From: Tieghemiomyces parasiticus
Lineage: Eukaryota > Kickxellomycota > Dimargaritomycetes > Dimargaritales > Dimargaritaceae
Assembly (NCBI GenBank): GCA_027575765.1
Contig: JANBPT010000986.1
Span: 1-17,202, forward strand
Direction of reading: 5' to 3'
DNA: 17,202 nucleotides
The translations under genes and the position numbers were made by a program. A model generated the notes under the pieces. The model worked only from the letters and a program-made list of their open reading frames with translations, searched no databases and was not told the origin of the DNA. Each line of letters starts with the position of its first letter. Position 1 is the stretch's first letter. Positions 1 to 7,535 of the stretch are shown in pieces.

Positions 1-77
1 TAGATACCGCGCCGGTAGCGGGTGCGACGCCAGGCTGTGCGGGCTAGGTTGGCGAGTTTTTCCTTGAAGGCAGACAT
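1..77 (-). CDS. N-terminal fragment of an unidentified protein, cut by the window edge
   Basis: On the minus strand an ATG at 77-75 opens a frame that stays open to the window edge. It gives 25 complete codons, MSAFKEKLANLARTAWRR followed by TRYRRGI. The peptide is strongly basic and could form an amphipathic helix, as at the start of a membrane-associated or mitochondrial protein, but I do not recognise the family. A TATATAA-like element at 183-189 lies about 110 nt upstream in the right orientation. The long spacing to the divergent uS7m gene fits a shared promoter region. A frame this short could be open by chance, so the call rests on codon sense, a plausible peptide and the gene spacing. 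Confidence 0.4.
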   Translation of the reverse strand, partial: MSAFKEKLANLARTAWRRTRYRRGI

Positions 78-988
78 GGACGAAAATACCTTTGGAAGTG
101 TGAGAAACAGGCCAAAAAAATATTGAAGTGTGCGTGTGTACTTGTAAAGTGGGCCAAGTCATGGACAATGGGCAGCCCGGTGTATATAAGTTATCGTATT
201 ATGTGAGAATATGTGGTGGTTAGATGCGGAGACGAAGGGTTAGCTGGCCACTGGGTGGACACCGTGGCGATCAACCTCAGTTGCTGGGACAAAGACGTTA
301 CGCATAGGAAAGTGGAGTGGTTGAGGTCTCCGTTCGAGTGCTAGTCTAGGGCGGATGGCAAGGGATGAAACGGAGCAACGAGCGGATATCCAACGGAGCG
401 TCTGCAGATTGGCACTATTGGCCTTAGAAAAATCTATCGTTGCCGGTGTCGAGGTCCGGCCGCGGTGGGCGAACAAAGCCACAAGCTGCTCATTGCAGAC
501 GGACCAGCCCTGAACTATGATCGCAGACGTGGTGCTGGCTCTACTCTTTGTACTTATAATGCATCTGCCGACCGGCTAGATTTTCGCCCGGCCTGCCCCG
601 TCGCCCCTAGCGTAGCGCCCGGCCAGCAATACTAGCGAATATAACTCTGCTGAACTTGGTTTGAGCGCTGCAATTGCGTAGTCGTTATGGCGGACAACTT
701 CGACTTTGCACGACTAAAAGTTGGCAATAATTTAAGTTGTGTAGGGTGAGTAGACGCCTTCATCGATGATGTATGCCGATTTTGTGGACAAAGAGTCTCA
801 CCTCTCCACCCCACCACCGACCGCTAGACTGACCCGGGAATGAATTAACCTACCGTGTGGCCACCTGTAGAGATTTGCTGTGCCACTTGATGTTGGCCGT
901 TGATCTCTTGAGTCCCCCCTTCCCCGACCAACCCATTCCCTCGTTTTAGAATTATTCAGCCCTTCTCGCTTGTCTTTATTTTGTCAGC
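78..988. promoter_or_regulatory. Intergenic region between a minus-strand gene start and the uS7m gene
   Basis: About 910 nt separate the ATG at 77 (minus) from the uS7m ATG at 989 (plus), so this is a divergent promoter region. A TATATAA motif lies at 183-189. A possible 5'-UTR intron acceptor (pyrimidine-rich tract ending in TTTTGTCAG at 979-987) lies directly before the uS7m ATG. A GTGAGT donor candidate begins at 746. The short minus-strand frames here (240-482, 632-817) show no recognisable protein. I see no tRNA or snoRNA signature. Confidence 0.4.
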
Positions 989-1723
989 ATGTCGCTCCGT
1001 TCCCTGACCAAGACGCTTCTCCGGCTGGAGATCAACGCGCCCCGCGTGGCCACGCGCCGGGCCCTGACCACCAGCACCGTCCTTCGCACGGCTGACAGGC
1101 CCCTACGACCCATGCCGTCGCCGATCCCGCAATCGAGCCAAGTCCTGACCTTCAAGGAGGATTATACCTCGGTGCACCCTACCACACCTGGCCATTCATT
1201 TGGCGGTAACGGTCTCCACGCCACCGCACCCGAGGCCTCCGTCTCGGAAGCAACCCTGGGCATCGCGAGCGGCGAATCAGTCACCGAACAGGACCGTCTC
1301 ATCATGAAGAACGACCCACTTCTCTCGCAGGTGGTCAACACGCTGATGCGCGACGGCCGTAAGGCCCTCATGCAACGCCTGATTGGTGAGGCCCTGATTG
1401 AGATCCGTCGCCAAACCAACGCCAACCCTTACACGGTGTTTCGTGATGCCCTTGACATGTGCAGTCCGCTCATGGGTTTAACGTCGCGGAAGCTTCACGC
1501 TAAAGTCGTGCGCGTGCCCCAACCCCTAGGCCACCGCCAGCGTATCCGCCGCGCCCTCCTGTGGGTGTACAAGGCCACCCAGCGTCGCAGCGAACGGACG
1601 TTCCCCAAGCGGCTCTCAGGTGAGATTCTGGATGTCATCAACGGGCGGTCGGCCGCCCTGAAGGATAAGCTGAACCTCCACAAGGACGTCATGGCCAATC
1701 GTGCCTACATCCAGGCCAAATAA
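989..1723 (+). CDS. RSM7: Mitochondrial small-subunit ribosomal protein uS7m (RSM7/MRPS7)
   Basis: This single-exon gene of 244 residues encodes the mitochondrial version of ribosomal protein uS7, which binds the 3' major domain of small-subunit rRNA and helps form the mRNA exit channel. Residues 1 to about 45 are rich in Arg, Ser, Thr and Leu with only two acidic residues, as expected of a mitochondrial targeting sequence. The S7 domain covers about 98-244. Recognisable blocks are KNDPLLSQVVNTLMRDGRK (107-125), AKVVRVPQPLGHRQRIRRAL (171-190) and the C-terminal helix ending in KDVMANRAYIQAK. The length is close to the yeast homologue. The ATG at 989 is the first in frame and precedes the presequence. 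Assignment to uS7m is firm; import into mitochondria is inferred from the N-terminus. Confidence 0.95.
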   Translation: MSLRSLTKTLLRLEINAPRVATRRALTTSTVLRTADRPLRPMPSPIPQSSQVLTFKEDYTSVHPTTPGHSFGGNGLHATAPEASVSEATLGIASGESVTEQDRLIMKNDPLLSQVVNTLMRDGRKALMQRLIGEALIEIRRQTNANPYTVFRDALDMCSPLMGLTSRKLHAKVVRVPQPLGHRQRIRRALLWVYKATQRRSERTFPKRLSGEILDVINGRSAALKDKLNLHKDVMANRAYIQAK

Positions 1724-1993
1724 GTATCGAAAGAGGTTAGGACTCGGCGGGCCCCTCTTTGGATTTATGTTTTTCCGAGGTCCCTTTCATACCTGAGTTC
1801 GCCACCATCCATAAACGACTACTCCCTGTTAACCCTCACAAGAAACTCTTATGCTTGCGGATGTGTCGCGGGGAGGGGGGGTTAAGAACCTCTGAGATGA
1901 GCGGACTTTACTAGTGGGTGTTTGTTTAATAGTCCTTTTTTCAAAATATAGTTGCTTGAGTGCCGTCCACCTCGTGCAGTACACCGCGGCTGG
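1724..1993. other. Convergent 3' intergenic region of uS7m and bL31m
   Basis: This 270-nt spacer holds the 3' ends of two convergent genes. It contains a run of seven G at 1874-1880 and, reading minus, an ATTAAA at 1930-1925 that could serve as a variant poly(A) signal for bL31m, 64 nt past its stop. No AATAAA hexamer for uS7m was found. No coding signal is visible. Confidence 0.3.
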
Positions 1994-2401
1994 CTACTTG
2001 ATGTGCTTGTTAACCCGCTTCAGCTCCTCCTGTTGGGCGGACCGCTGCATAGACTCGAGGTCCTCCTCAACGTTGGCCGATTCCGTGTGGAAGAGATCGT
2101 CCATCCCGTCAAAACTGCCAAACTTGTCTGAGAACTTCTCAATGTGCGTTGTATCGTCGGTGGCGGCGGAGGCGAACTCGGGGTTCCACAGCGGGTGATT
2201 ACGGGTATCTTTGGTCAGTTTGATCTGCGGCCGCGGTGACGTGGTCCGAAGGGTGATCGTGGAACCGTCCGTCAGGGTGACCCGCTGGTTAAACACCTGC
2301 GGGTGCGTCGTGGGTCCCGTGTACCGCTTCTTGGTCACGCTGGCATAGGTCCGAGCGCCACGGACGGACAACTGGGCTAGGGATCGGTGGAGCGTGTACA
2401 T
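1994..2401 (-). CDS. MRPL36: Mitochondrial large-subunit ribosomal protein bL31m (fungal MRPL36 type)
   Basis: A 135-residue protein of the bacterial L31 family in its fungal mitochondrial form; bL31 bridges the central protuberance of the large subunit to the small-subunit head. The diagnostic block is VTLTDGSTITLRTTSPRPQI followed by KLTKDTRNHPLWNP (about residues 41-74), which is the conserved core of fungal bL31m. Residues 1-27 (MYTLHRSLAQLSVRGARTYA onwards) are basic and free of acidic residues, a good mitochondrial presequence with a likely cleavage site near the ARTYA-S stretch. The C-terminal half is acidic and predicted helical. The start is the ATG at 2401; the frame opens two codons earlier only at TTG. 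It faces uS7m tail to tail and diverges from LSM5. Confidence 0.9.
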   Translation of the reverse strand: MYTLHRSLAQLSVRGARTYASVTKKRYTGPTTHPQVFNQRVTLTDGSTITLRTTSPRPQIKLTKDTRNHPLWNPEFASAATDDTTHIEKFSDKFGSFDGMDDLFHTESANVEEDLESMQRSAQQEELKRVNKHIK

Positions 2402-2842
2402 GGCCAAAGCAGGTAACTAGAAGAGATCAGGTGGGGGCAGCGGGGAGGGATGCAGGCGAGGACGAAAGAGTTTTTTTAAAAAAACCGGTGGAATCAGCTA
2501 ACGGGTAACGTCGGGGCGCAATGGGATCAGAAGGAAGTGCAGTTGCTACGTCGAGATCACACTGGTTGACTGCAACTTGAATGCGTGTGTATTGGGTAGG
2601 CCCCAGAGGGTTCGCTATGGCCCGACAGGGAGTTGCAGGCGGGCGGGGCGAACGAGGTGCACGGTTGGCCTACCTCTCGTGCCCTTAGCCGCCACATCTG
2701 AACCTACCCGTTTCCTTTCACCTAATCTTCCGCCTTACCGCCGTTTTAAATCCGCCAAATCTCTGGTTTATCCTTGGCTCATATCCAACCTGGCTCTACA
2801 ACACAACGTATTATAGCATACTCGTCGATTAACCTCACAGCC
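2402..2842. promoter_or_regulatory. Divergent promoter region between bL31m and LSM5
   Basis: About 440 nt separate two divergent starts. The region carries a perfect 16-bp palindrome of seven T then seven A flanked by G and C (2470-2485), 68 nt upstream of the bL31m ATG. Poly(dA:dT) of this sort is typical of nucleosome-free fungal promoters. The frame at 2577-2816 shows no recognisable protein. No other gene is seen. Confidence 0.45.
2470..2485. repeat. Perfect 16-bp A/T palindrome in a divergent promoter
   Basis: The sequence GTTTTTTTAAAAAAAC is its own reverse complement. It lies between two divergent genes and probably acts as a poly(dA:dT) promoter element rather than as an RNA hairpin, because it leaves no loop. 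The role is inferred from position only. Confidence 0.5.
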
Positions 2843-3435
2843 ATGGCGTCCCAGATCCTTCCCCTAGGTAAAGCTACATTTCAGATAGCGATGCATTGGG
2901 ACATGTTGGGGCCCAATGTAATGTCTAACTATTAAGCAGCATCAAGTGCAGTGTAGTGACCCATCTTCCATCGGGTCCCTGTACCGCCTGGTCGGGACCA
3001 ACAACCCATTGATAACCGACCAAGTTTCCACCCACCACCAAACCCTGTACCTCCCGCAGAGCTCATCGATAAATGCATCGGCTCCAAAATCTGGGTGGTC
3101 ATGAAGAGCGAGAAGGAGTTCACCGGTACGCTCTCGGGGTTCGATGACTTTGTGAACATGGTGCTCGAGGACGTGACCGAGTTCGAGAAAACGCCCGAGG
3201 GTTACCAGAAGACCGAGCTCAAGCAGATCCTTCTCAACGGAAATAATGTGTGCATGGTAAGCCCCCCCCCCTAATTCCCCCTAGATTCCAGGCGAGAGAA
3301 TCCTGGCTGGAGGTGTCCATATGCACTCGAACTCATACTAATCCGCTTGATGACAACGCTTAATTTCTTATCACTGTCCACCTCACCATCACTTCCAATC
3401 CCCAGCTCGTGCCCGGCGGCGAGGGCCCTCAGTAG
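2843..3435 (+). CDS. LSM5: U6 snRNA-associated Sm-like protein LSm5, three exons
   Basis: Exons are 2843-2867, 3060-3256 and 3406-3435, giving 83 residues. LSm5 is shared by the nuclear LSm2-8 ring, which binds the U6 snRNA 3' end, and the cytoplasmic LSm1-7 ring, which promotes mRNA decapping. The product matches LSm5 along its length: [20 protein letters not shown] (7-26), the Sm1 core [20 protein letters not shown] (31-50), and the Sm2 motif [19 protein letters not shown] (65-83). Introns have GTAAAG and GTAAGC donors and CAG acceptors. Intron 2 (149 nt) has a TACTAAT branch site at 3336-3342. Intron 1 (192 nt) contains a second, closer branch site plus AG (2925-2939) whose use would give a stop after 13 codons. 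The start ATG sits in a strong context (CAGCCATGG). ATTAAA at 3453-3458 may be its poly(A) signal. Confidence 0.95.
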
Positions 3436-4080
3436 CCACCATGCCCCGCATTATTAAAGACAGCCTACGGTAATCTGATCTATAAAATGTTTATGGACGA
3501 ACGGGTCTGAGATTGTTTGTTCGGAGGGCAGAGGTAGAACGATTGTTGGGGAGGTACCTAGCAACACTAACAATACCAGACCACGGGCTATAAAGGGGGA
3601 GGGGACAAGAGCAGGTGACGATAAAAAATAATAATAAGAATCCAAGAATCAGGACGCTAACGGCGCGAGAGTCGGGCACAAAGCAAAACGAAGGTCGATA
3701 GGAGGAGATCATAATGGCGTGGGCGGAGGTCAACGGATATGGAATCAAACTAGCGGATAGATAGATATCTCCATCTATATAAAAAGAAGACTAGGAACGT
3801 AATGTGCCTCTGGAGACGAAGTGGCTAAACGAAACGAAAATGACGATCGGGGGTATATCCAGAAAACTATACACTGCAAGGACGAGGAAGCACGGTGGTA
3901 GATTCGAAAACAAAGTGATCTAGAGCAGCGTAAAAAAAAGAGGGGAGGAATGGGCGGGGATATAGGCCATGGCGCACACCTAATAAACCGAATAGGTGAT
4001 AGTCGAAGGCGAATTACCGGTACAAGACGGGCAGAGATTGAAACAAGAACAATGAACCAAAAAAAAACCAAGGATGAGAA
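3436..4080. other. AT-rich convergent 3' region of LSM5 and the YTH gene
   Basis: This 645-nt spacer between two convergent stop codons is much richer in A and T than its flanks and probably holds both 3' UTRs. ATTAAA at 3453-3458 is a candidate poly(A) signal for LSM5. An imperfect AT-rich hairpin lies at 3758-3781 (9-bp arms with one mismatch, 6-nt loop) and would fall in the YTH 3' UTR if that transcript extends over 300 nt. The minus-strand frames here (for example 3775-4071) open at TTG rather than ATG or show no family resemblance, so I call no gene. Confidence 0.4.
3453..3458 (+). terminator. Candidate poly(A) signal ATTAAA of LSM5
   Basis: This common variant hexamer lies 18 nt after the LSM5 stop codon. 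It is the closest candidate, but such a short 3' UTR would be unusual, so this is tentative. Confidence 0.3.
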
Positions 4081-6363
4081 CTAACGAGATTCCGGGTTAT
4101 GTCCGGGGGAAGAGTACGAACCGTAACCTGGACCCGAAGGAGTATCGCCACCGCTACCCAGTACCGAAGCGATACTGGCCTCAGGGTGACCCGACGTACC
4201 GTTCATGAAGGAGGCCGAACGGTGAGACCGCGGAGACCAGGACGACCGAGGGGGCGGGCGGTAGTGTGCGCCATGGTGGTGAGGGTGCGGCGGGTGTTGG
4301 TGCTGCGGGTGGTGGTGGTGATGAGGGTGTCCGTGGGGTCGAGGATACTGCTGCTGCTGCTGTGACGGGGGAGGGCCAGGACGGCCCATTCCGCTGGTGG
4401 TGGTGGTGGTGGAAGCAGTGGTGGTGGTACGCGGTTGCGGAGGGCCAGGCGGCGAGTGGATGGGCGATGGGAAGGCTCCGCCGATACCACGGGATGTGAT
4501 AAAGTAGCCTGGGGACGGCGAGGCGGCTGGGCCGGCAGCTGCAGGGCTGGCGTAGCGTGGGGGCCGCGAGAGCGTTGCGCCCGATTCAGAGCTCCGGCGG
4601 GTCGATGCGAGGCCCGGGCGCTGGCCGGCGCCTGGGGGGAACCCGTGAGGTGGGGGGGCCGCGGGTCCGCCGCGATACAGGTGGTAGATCTGGGGACCGC
4701 CGCCAGTACCCGTAGGTGGCCGCGAGTTGTAGTGGGTCGGCGAGGTCGAGTGGGGCAGGGACGGGTGGTACGGATTCCCGCCGCCGTGGTGAGGGGGGCC
4801 TGGCGGTGGAGGGTGGCCGGCAGGGTTGTGTGGCTGGGGCAAGGGCTGGTCGCCAATCTGCAGAAAACTCTCGAGGAGGGCGCTGCAGGACGGCGCGGCA
4901 TGGAATAGACGGAGCAGCTCGCGGCCGGCGGGTTCGGGTACCTCCTGAGTATCACGGCTGTTGGTGATGGGCTTGTTACCGTTATTGGTCAACACGATGT
5001 GGCGGAGGTACACGTTGGCCAGGTCCTTGACATAGATCCACTCGACCCGGAACACACCGTTCCACTTGTCTTGCGCCCACACGGTACTCTTACGCGTCAT
5101 GTCAACCTCCGACATCATCTCCGCTACGCCGCAGAACTTGCCGCTGGTGTTGACACTGAAAAAGAGGTAGATGGGCGTAGTTCCCTGGCCGCCAATGTCT
5201 CCGTTCGCGAAATGGGTCTCCCGGAAGGCCCGGTCCAGCCGCCGGTTGCCCATATCGGTGCTAGCCCAGATCCGGTGTTGGAGCGACCGGCGCAAGTCGA
5301 GTTCGTTGTTGGACTTGATGACAAAGTACCGGGCGCGCGGTGGAGCTGGATTGAAGTCCGGCGGGTTGAGGCCGAGGCTGGCGAGCTGCGCCGCCCCCAA
5401 TACGGGACCCGAGGGTGGGATGGTGATCGTGAGCGGTACAACCGGGGCCGGGCTAGGACCGGTCGGCGTGGCGGAGACGGATAAAGAGGTGCGGTGAAAC
5501 GCTGGACCAGCGGGGTGGGTGGGTGACAGCGGACCATGGGCGGTCGGGGCCCAAATATTCTCGCTACTGCCGCCGAGCGGGGAAAAACAGGCGTCACCGA
5601 GGGGGGATAGGGAGGCGCTGCCCCAGGAACGTGGGGGGCCGCTGGCGGTGGCCGTGGTCGGGCTGGTCAACTCGCCAGCGCTACTGAGCGGCTGGCCGGG
5701 GGCACCCCACGGTGAGGCCACGCTGAGTGGGGACCGTAGCGGGGATGTCAGGGCGCACCCCGAGGACCGGACTTCGGGGTCGGTATCAATGCCTAAGCGG
5801 ACCAGGAGAGAGGCACGCTTTCCCGGGCCATTCAGCATGGAAGGTGAGGGCGGGGTCCCACCGCCCGCGAGCGGCCCAGCACCGTCGCTGCTCAAGCGCG
5901 GCCGGCCAAGTGAGTTGCGGCGGTCGCGGACAGCGGTGACCGCGGCCGGGTTCTCCCACAAATCACTGAGGGTGCGTTCCGTCGGGTCATAACCACTGGC
6001 GGGCCCCGCGAAGGATACGGACCGGGAGCCTGGGGAGGCCAGGTTGGTGAGGTTGGTCGGCCAGCTATCGCCGGCTGGGTACCTGCCCACGCGCAGACGG
6101 TCGATGCTGTCGAGCAAATTATCTAGGCCCAGGTCAGCCGTCCCCTGGGCATCCCCGGTAGCGGAAGTACCGCTGGTGGGTGGAGAGGCCGGGGCACCTA
6201 GCGATGGGAACCCAGACGTAATGGGCGATGTGGTGGAGGGACTGGACACGGCCGAGCTGGACCGTAGAAGTTGGAGGAGGGGGTGGTCCGCATCAGTCCG
6301 CCCGGCCGGGGTACCGGGGGACCCGGCCGGGTGCGAGGCGGGTGGACGGAACGGAGGGTGCAT
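4081..6363 (-). CDS. YTH-domain N6-methyladenosine reader (YTHDF-like)
   Basis: A single-exon protein of 760 residues. The YTH domain (about 344-487, from RYFVIKSNNELDLRRSLQHR to the helix ending RELLRLF) binds m6A in RNA. The three aromatic-cage tryptophans are present: W366 (RIWAST), W429 and W434 (TVWAQDKWNG). The motifs FCGVAEM, VEWIYVKD and PITNSRDTQEVP are typical of the DF subgroup, which includes yeast Pho92, so a cytoplasmic role in mRNA stability is likely. Both flanks look disordered. The N-terminal 340 residues are rich in Ser, Pro and Gly with many SP and RxxS sites. The C-terminal 260 residues are Pro/Gly/His-rich, with a Thr run, five Gln (668-672) and a His cluster (about 677-700). 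These could drive condensate formation (inference). A 28-codon upstream ORF overlaps the start out of frame. Confidence 0.93.
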   Translation of the reverse strand: MHPPFRPPASHPAGSPGTPAGRTDADHPLLQLLRSSSAVSSPSTTSPITSGFPSLGAPASPPTSGTSATGDAQGTADLGLDNLLDSIDRLRVGRYPAGDSWPTNLTNLASPGSRSVSFAGPASGYDPTERTLSDLWENPAAVTAVRDRRNSLGRPRLSSDGAGPLAGGGTPPSPSMLNGPGKRASLLVRLGIDTDPEVRSSGCALTSPLRSPLSVASPWGAPGQPLSSAGELTSPTTATASGPPRSWGSASLSPLGDACFSPLGGSSENIWAPTAHGPLSPTHPAGPAFHRTSLSVSATPTGPSPAPVVPLTITIPPSGPVLGAAQLASLGLNPPDFNPAPPRARYFVIKSNNELDLRRSLQHRIWASTDMGNRRLDRAFRETHFANGDIGGQGTTPIYLFFSVNTSGKFCGVAEMMSEVDMTRKSTVWAQDKWNGVFRVEWIYVKDLANVYLRHIVLTNNGNKPITNSRDTQEVPEPAGRELLRLFHAAPSCSALLESFLQIGDQPLPQPHNPAGHPPPPGPPHHGGGNPYHPSLPHSTSPTHYNSRPPTGTGGGPQIYHLYRGGPAAPPPHGFPPGAGQRPGLASTRRSSESGATLSRPPRYASPAAAGPAASPSPGYFITSRGIGGAFPSPIHSPPGPPQPRTTTTASTTTTTSGMGRPGPPPSQQQQQYPRPHGHPHHHHHPQHQHPPHPHHHGAHYRPPPRSSWSPRSHRSASFMNGTSGHPEASIASVLGSGGDTPSGPGYGSYSSPGHNPESR
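4343..4365. repeat. CTG/CAG trinucleotide tract encoding polyglutamine
   Basis: Five consecutive CTG units on the plus strand (CAG in the YTH sense) encode five glutamines. They lie beside a GTG-rich stretch (about 4290-4330) that encodes the His cluster and another (about 4393-4430) that encodes the Thr run. Such tracts are prone to length change. Confidence 0.6.
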
Positions 6364-6379
6364 CGTCGCGAGGGGTCAT
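6293..6379 (-). promoter_or_regulatory. Upstream ORF overlapping the YTH start codon
   Basis: An ATG at 6379-6377 begins 16 nt upstream of the YTH ATG in another frame and runs 28 codons to TGA at 6295-6293, ending 70 nt inside the coding region. Its context has C at -3, which is weak, while the main ATG has A at -3. Ribosomes could therefore leak past it, and initiation here would reduce YTH translation. The peptide is basic and Pro/Arg-rich with no recognisable family. Function is inferred from position. Confidence 0.4.
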
Positions 6380-7535
6380 GGGCAGGCGGCTGGAGCAGCG
6401 AGGGTCAACTATGGGGATGCCACAGGCCTATCTGTCGGGCCGGCAAAGCCGCGGTAGGCGATGCAAGCGAGGGAGAGAAGGGGGTCGCCGAAAGTCGGCC
6501 CTTTCCGTAGTGACCAGGATGGGCAAGTGAGAGGGACAGGGGAGCCGTTCGCTCTTCCGGAGGATCCCTGTCTGTGGTAGCAATTGGGCTTAAAAGGACA
6601 AAGAAGGAGACGGGCTCGACGATCGCGACCGAAGGACGAGGTGGTGGTGGATGGCGTGGCGCCGAATGGCAGCTGTCAGAAAGACAGCGATGCAGACAGG
6701 GCCAATGAGCAGCTGCTGAAAGGGGAGAAGCGTGGAAAGGTGGAGGTAACTGACTGACAGACTAATGCGCAGAGACGTGCTGTGACTAAGGTGACAAGGG
6801 AGGGGTGGTGGTGGGGACGGTCACGTCGAGGCCTAGGGCGTAATGGTGAGAGGGGGAAACTGCGCGGGGGAGGACGCGAACGCTGCGTATAGGGCAGATA
6901 GGGGACCATCAGCCCACGTCGCGTAAGAGCGAAGTGGGGTGGCGCTCTGGCTGGGCGAGGCACAGTCCGGGCGGCGCAGGGTCGGGTCGCAGCGAGTGGG
7001 GGAGAGGGGAGGGGTAGCGATGGTGCGTGTGGCGGACTGGCCAGTGAGAGGCCAGGGAACGGTGAGTCTAATAGAGTGGATGGGCCGAACCGCAATGACG
7101 CGGAGCTACCGCCGTCCAGAGCGGAGAGAGATAGCAAGTCACGGCCTAATGCTGATGCTGTGGGGGTTTACTAAAGAGAATGGGGGACGACCGCGCCCGG
7201 CGCTGGCAGCGGGTGACGGTAGGCGGCAGGGTCTCCAAATTTCGGGGCCGATACCACTAAACGCAGATGCTGGGAGGTGAGGATAAGCCAGCAGGGAGCC
7301 CAAGAAAAATCTAATGAAGCGCCACATCTGTGCGTGGCCGGGGGGAGGGCGCCACACGAGTTCAACACGGCTTACCGCCGGGCAAGGAACCCCAAGGGGT
7401 TACAGGGGAGTAGTTAAAAAAAAACGAGCAACCAGGCTGGCCTTCGTGGGACACTTTAGCATTGCCAATTCGAGCGTTTAGCCAGACACTCTTCACCGTG
7501 TACCGCGCATTCCCCACTGACCTCGGATCCTTGCC
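6364..7535. promoter_or_regulatory. Divergent region between the YTH gene and PTH1; probable long YTH 5' leader
   Basis: About 1.17 kb lie between divergent starts. On the YTH sense strand the DNA is pyrimidine-rich. Between 6380 and 7323 I find only one upstream ATG (at 6909, opening a 77-codon frame that ends at 6676), whereas the opposite strand carries about 18. That asymmetry suggests a long transcribed leader for the YTH mRNA. The larger minus-strand frame reaching up to 7137 opens at TTG and has only low-complexity Pro/Ser/Arg composition, so it is not called as a gene. The PTH1 promoter probably occupies the last 200 nt. Confidence 0.45.

Noticed and set aside
310..345. B-box-like GTTCGAG suggesting a tRNA
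   Set aside because: The flanking bases do not pair into a T-arm and no acceptor or anticodon stem could be built around it.
2402..2407. Two-codon longer start for bL31m
   Set aside because: The codon is TTG; the first ATG is at 2401 and is followed by a good presequence.
3340..3360. Box C-like TGATGA in LSM5 intron 2, suggesting an intronic snoRNA
   Set aside because: No box D with a matching terminal stem was found. The element overlaps the expected branch-site region.
3454..4071. Minus-strand frames of 63-98 codons between LSM5 and the YTH gene
   Set aside because: They overlap one another, do not all begin with ATG, have 3'-UTR-like composition and show no conserved motif.
4203..5597. 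Minus-strand alternative frames of 250 and 157 codons within the YTH gene
   Set aside because: They are frame-shifted shadows. The frame carrying the intact YTH domain with all three cage tryptophans is clearly the coding one.
4435..5992. Several long plus-strand frames (up to 161 codons) opposite the YTH gene
   Set aside because: They mirror the GC-rich, repetitive YTH coding sequence on the other strand, have only Arg/Gly/Val-rich composition and match no family.
6676..7137. 153-codon minus-strand frame upstream of the YTH gene
   Set aside because: It opens at TTG, not ATG, and is low-complexity Pro/Ser/Arg. It is better explained as pyrimidine-rich leader sequence.
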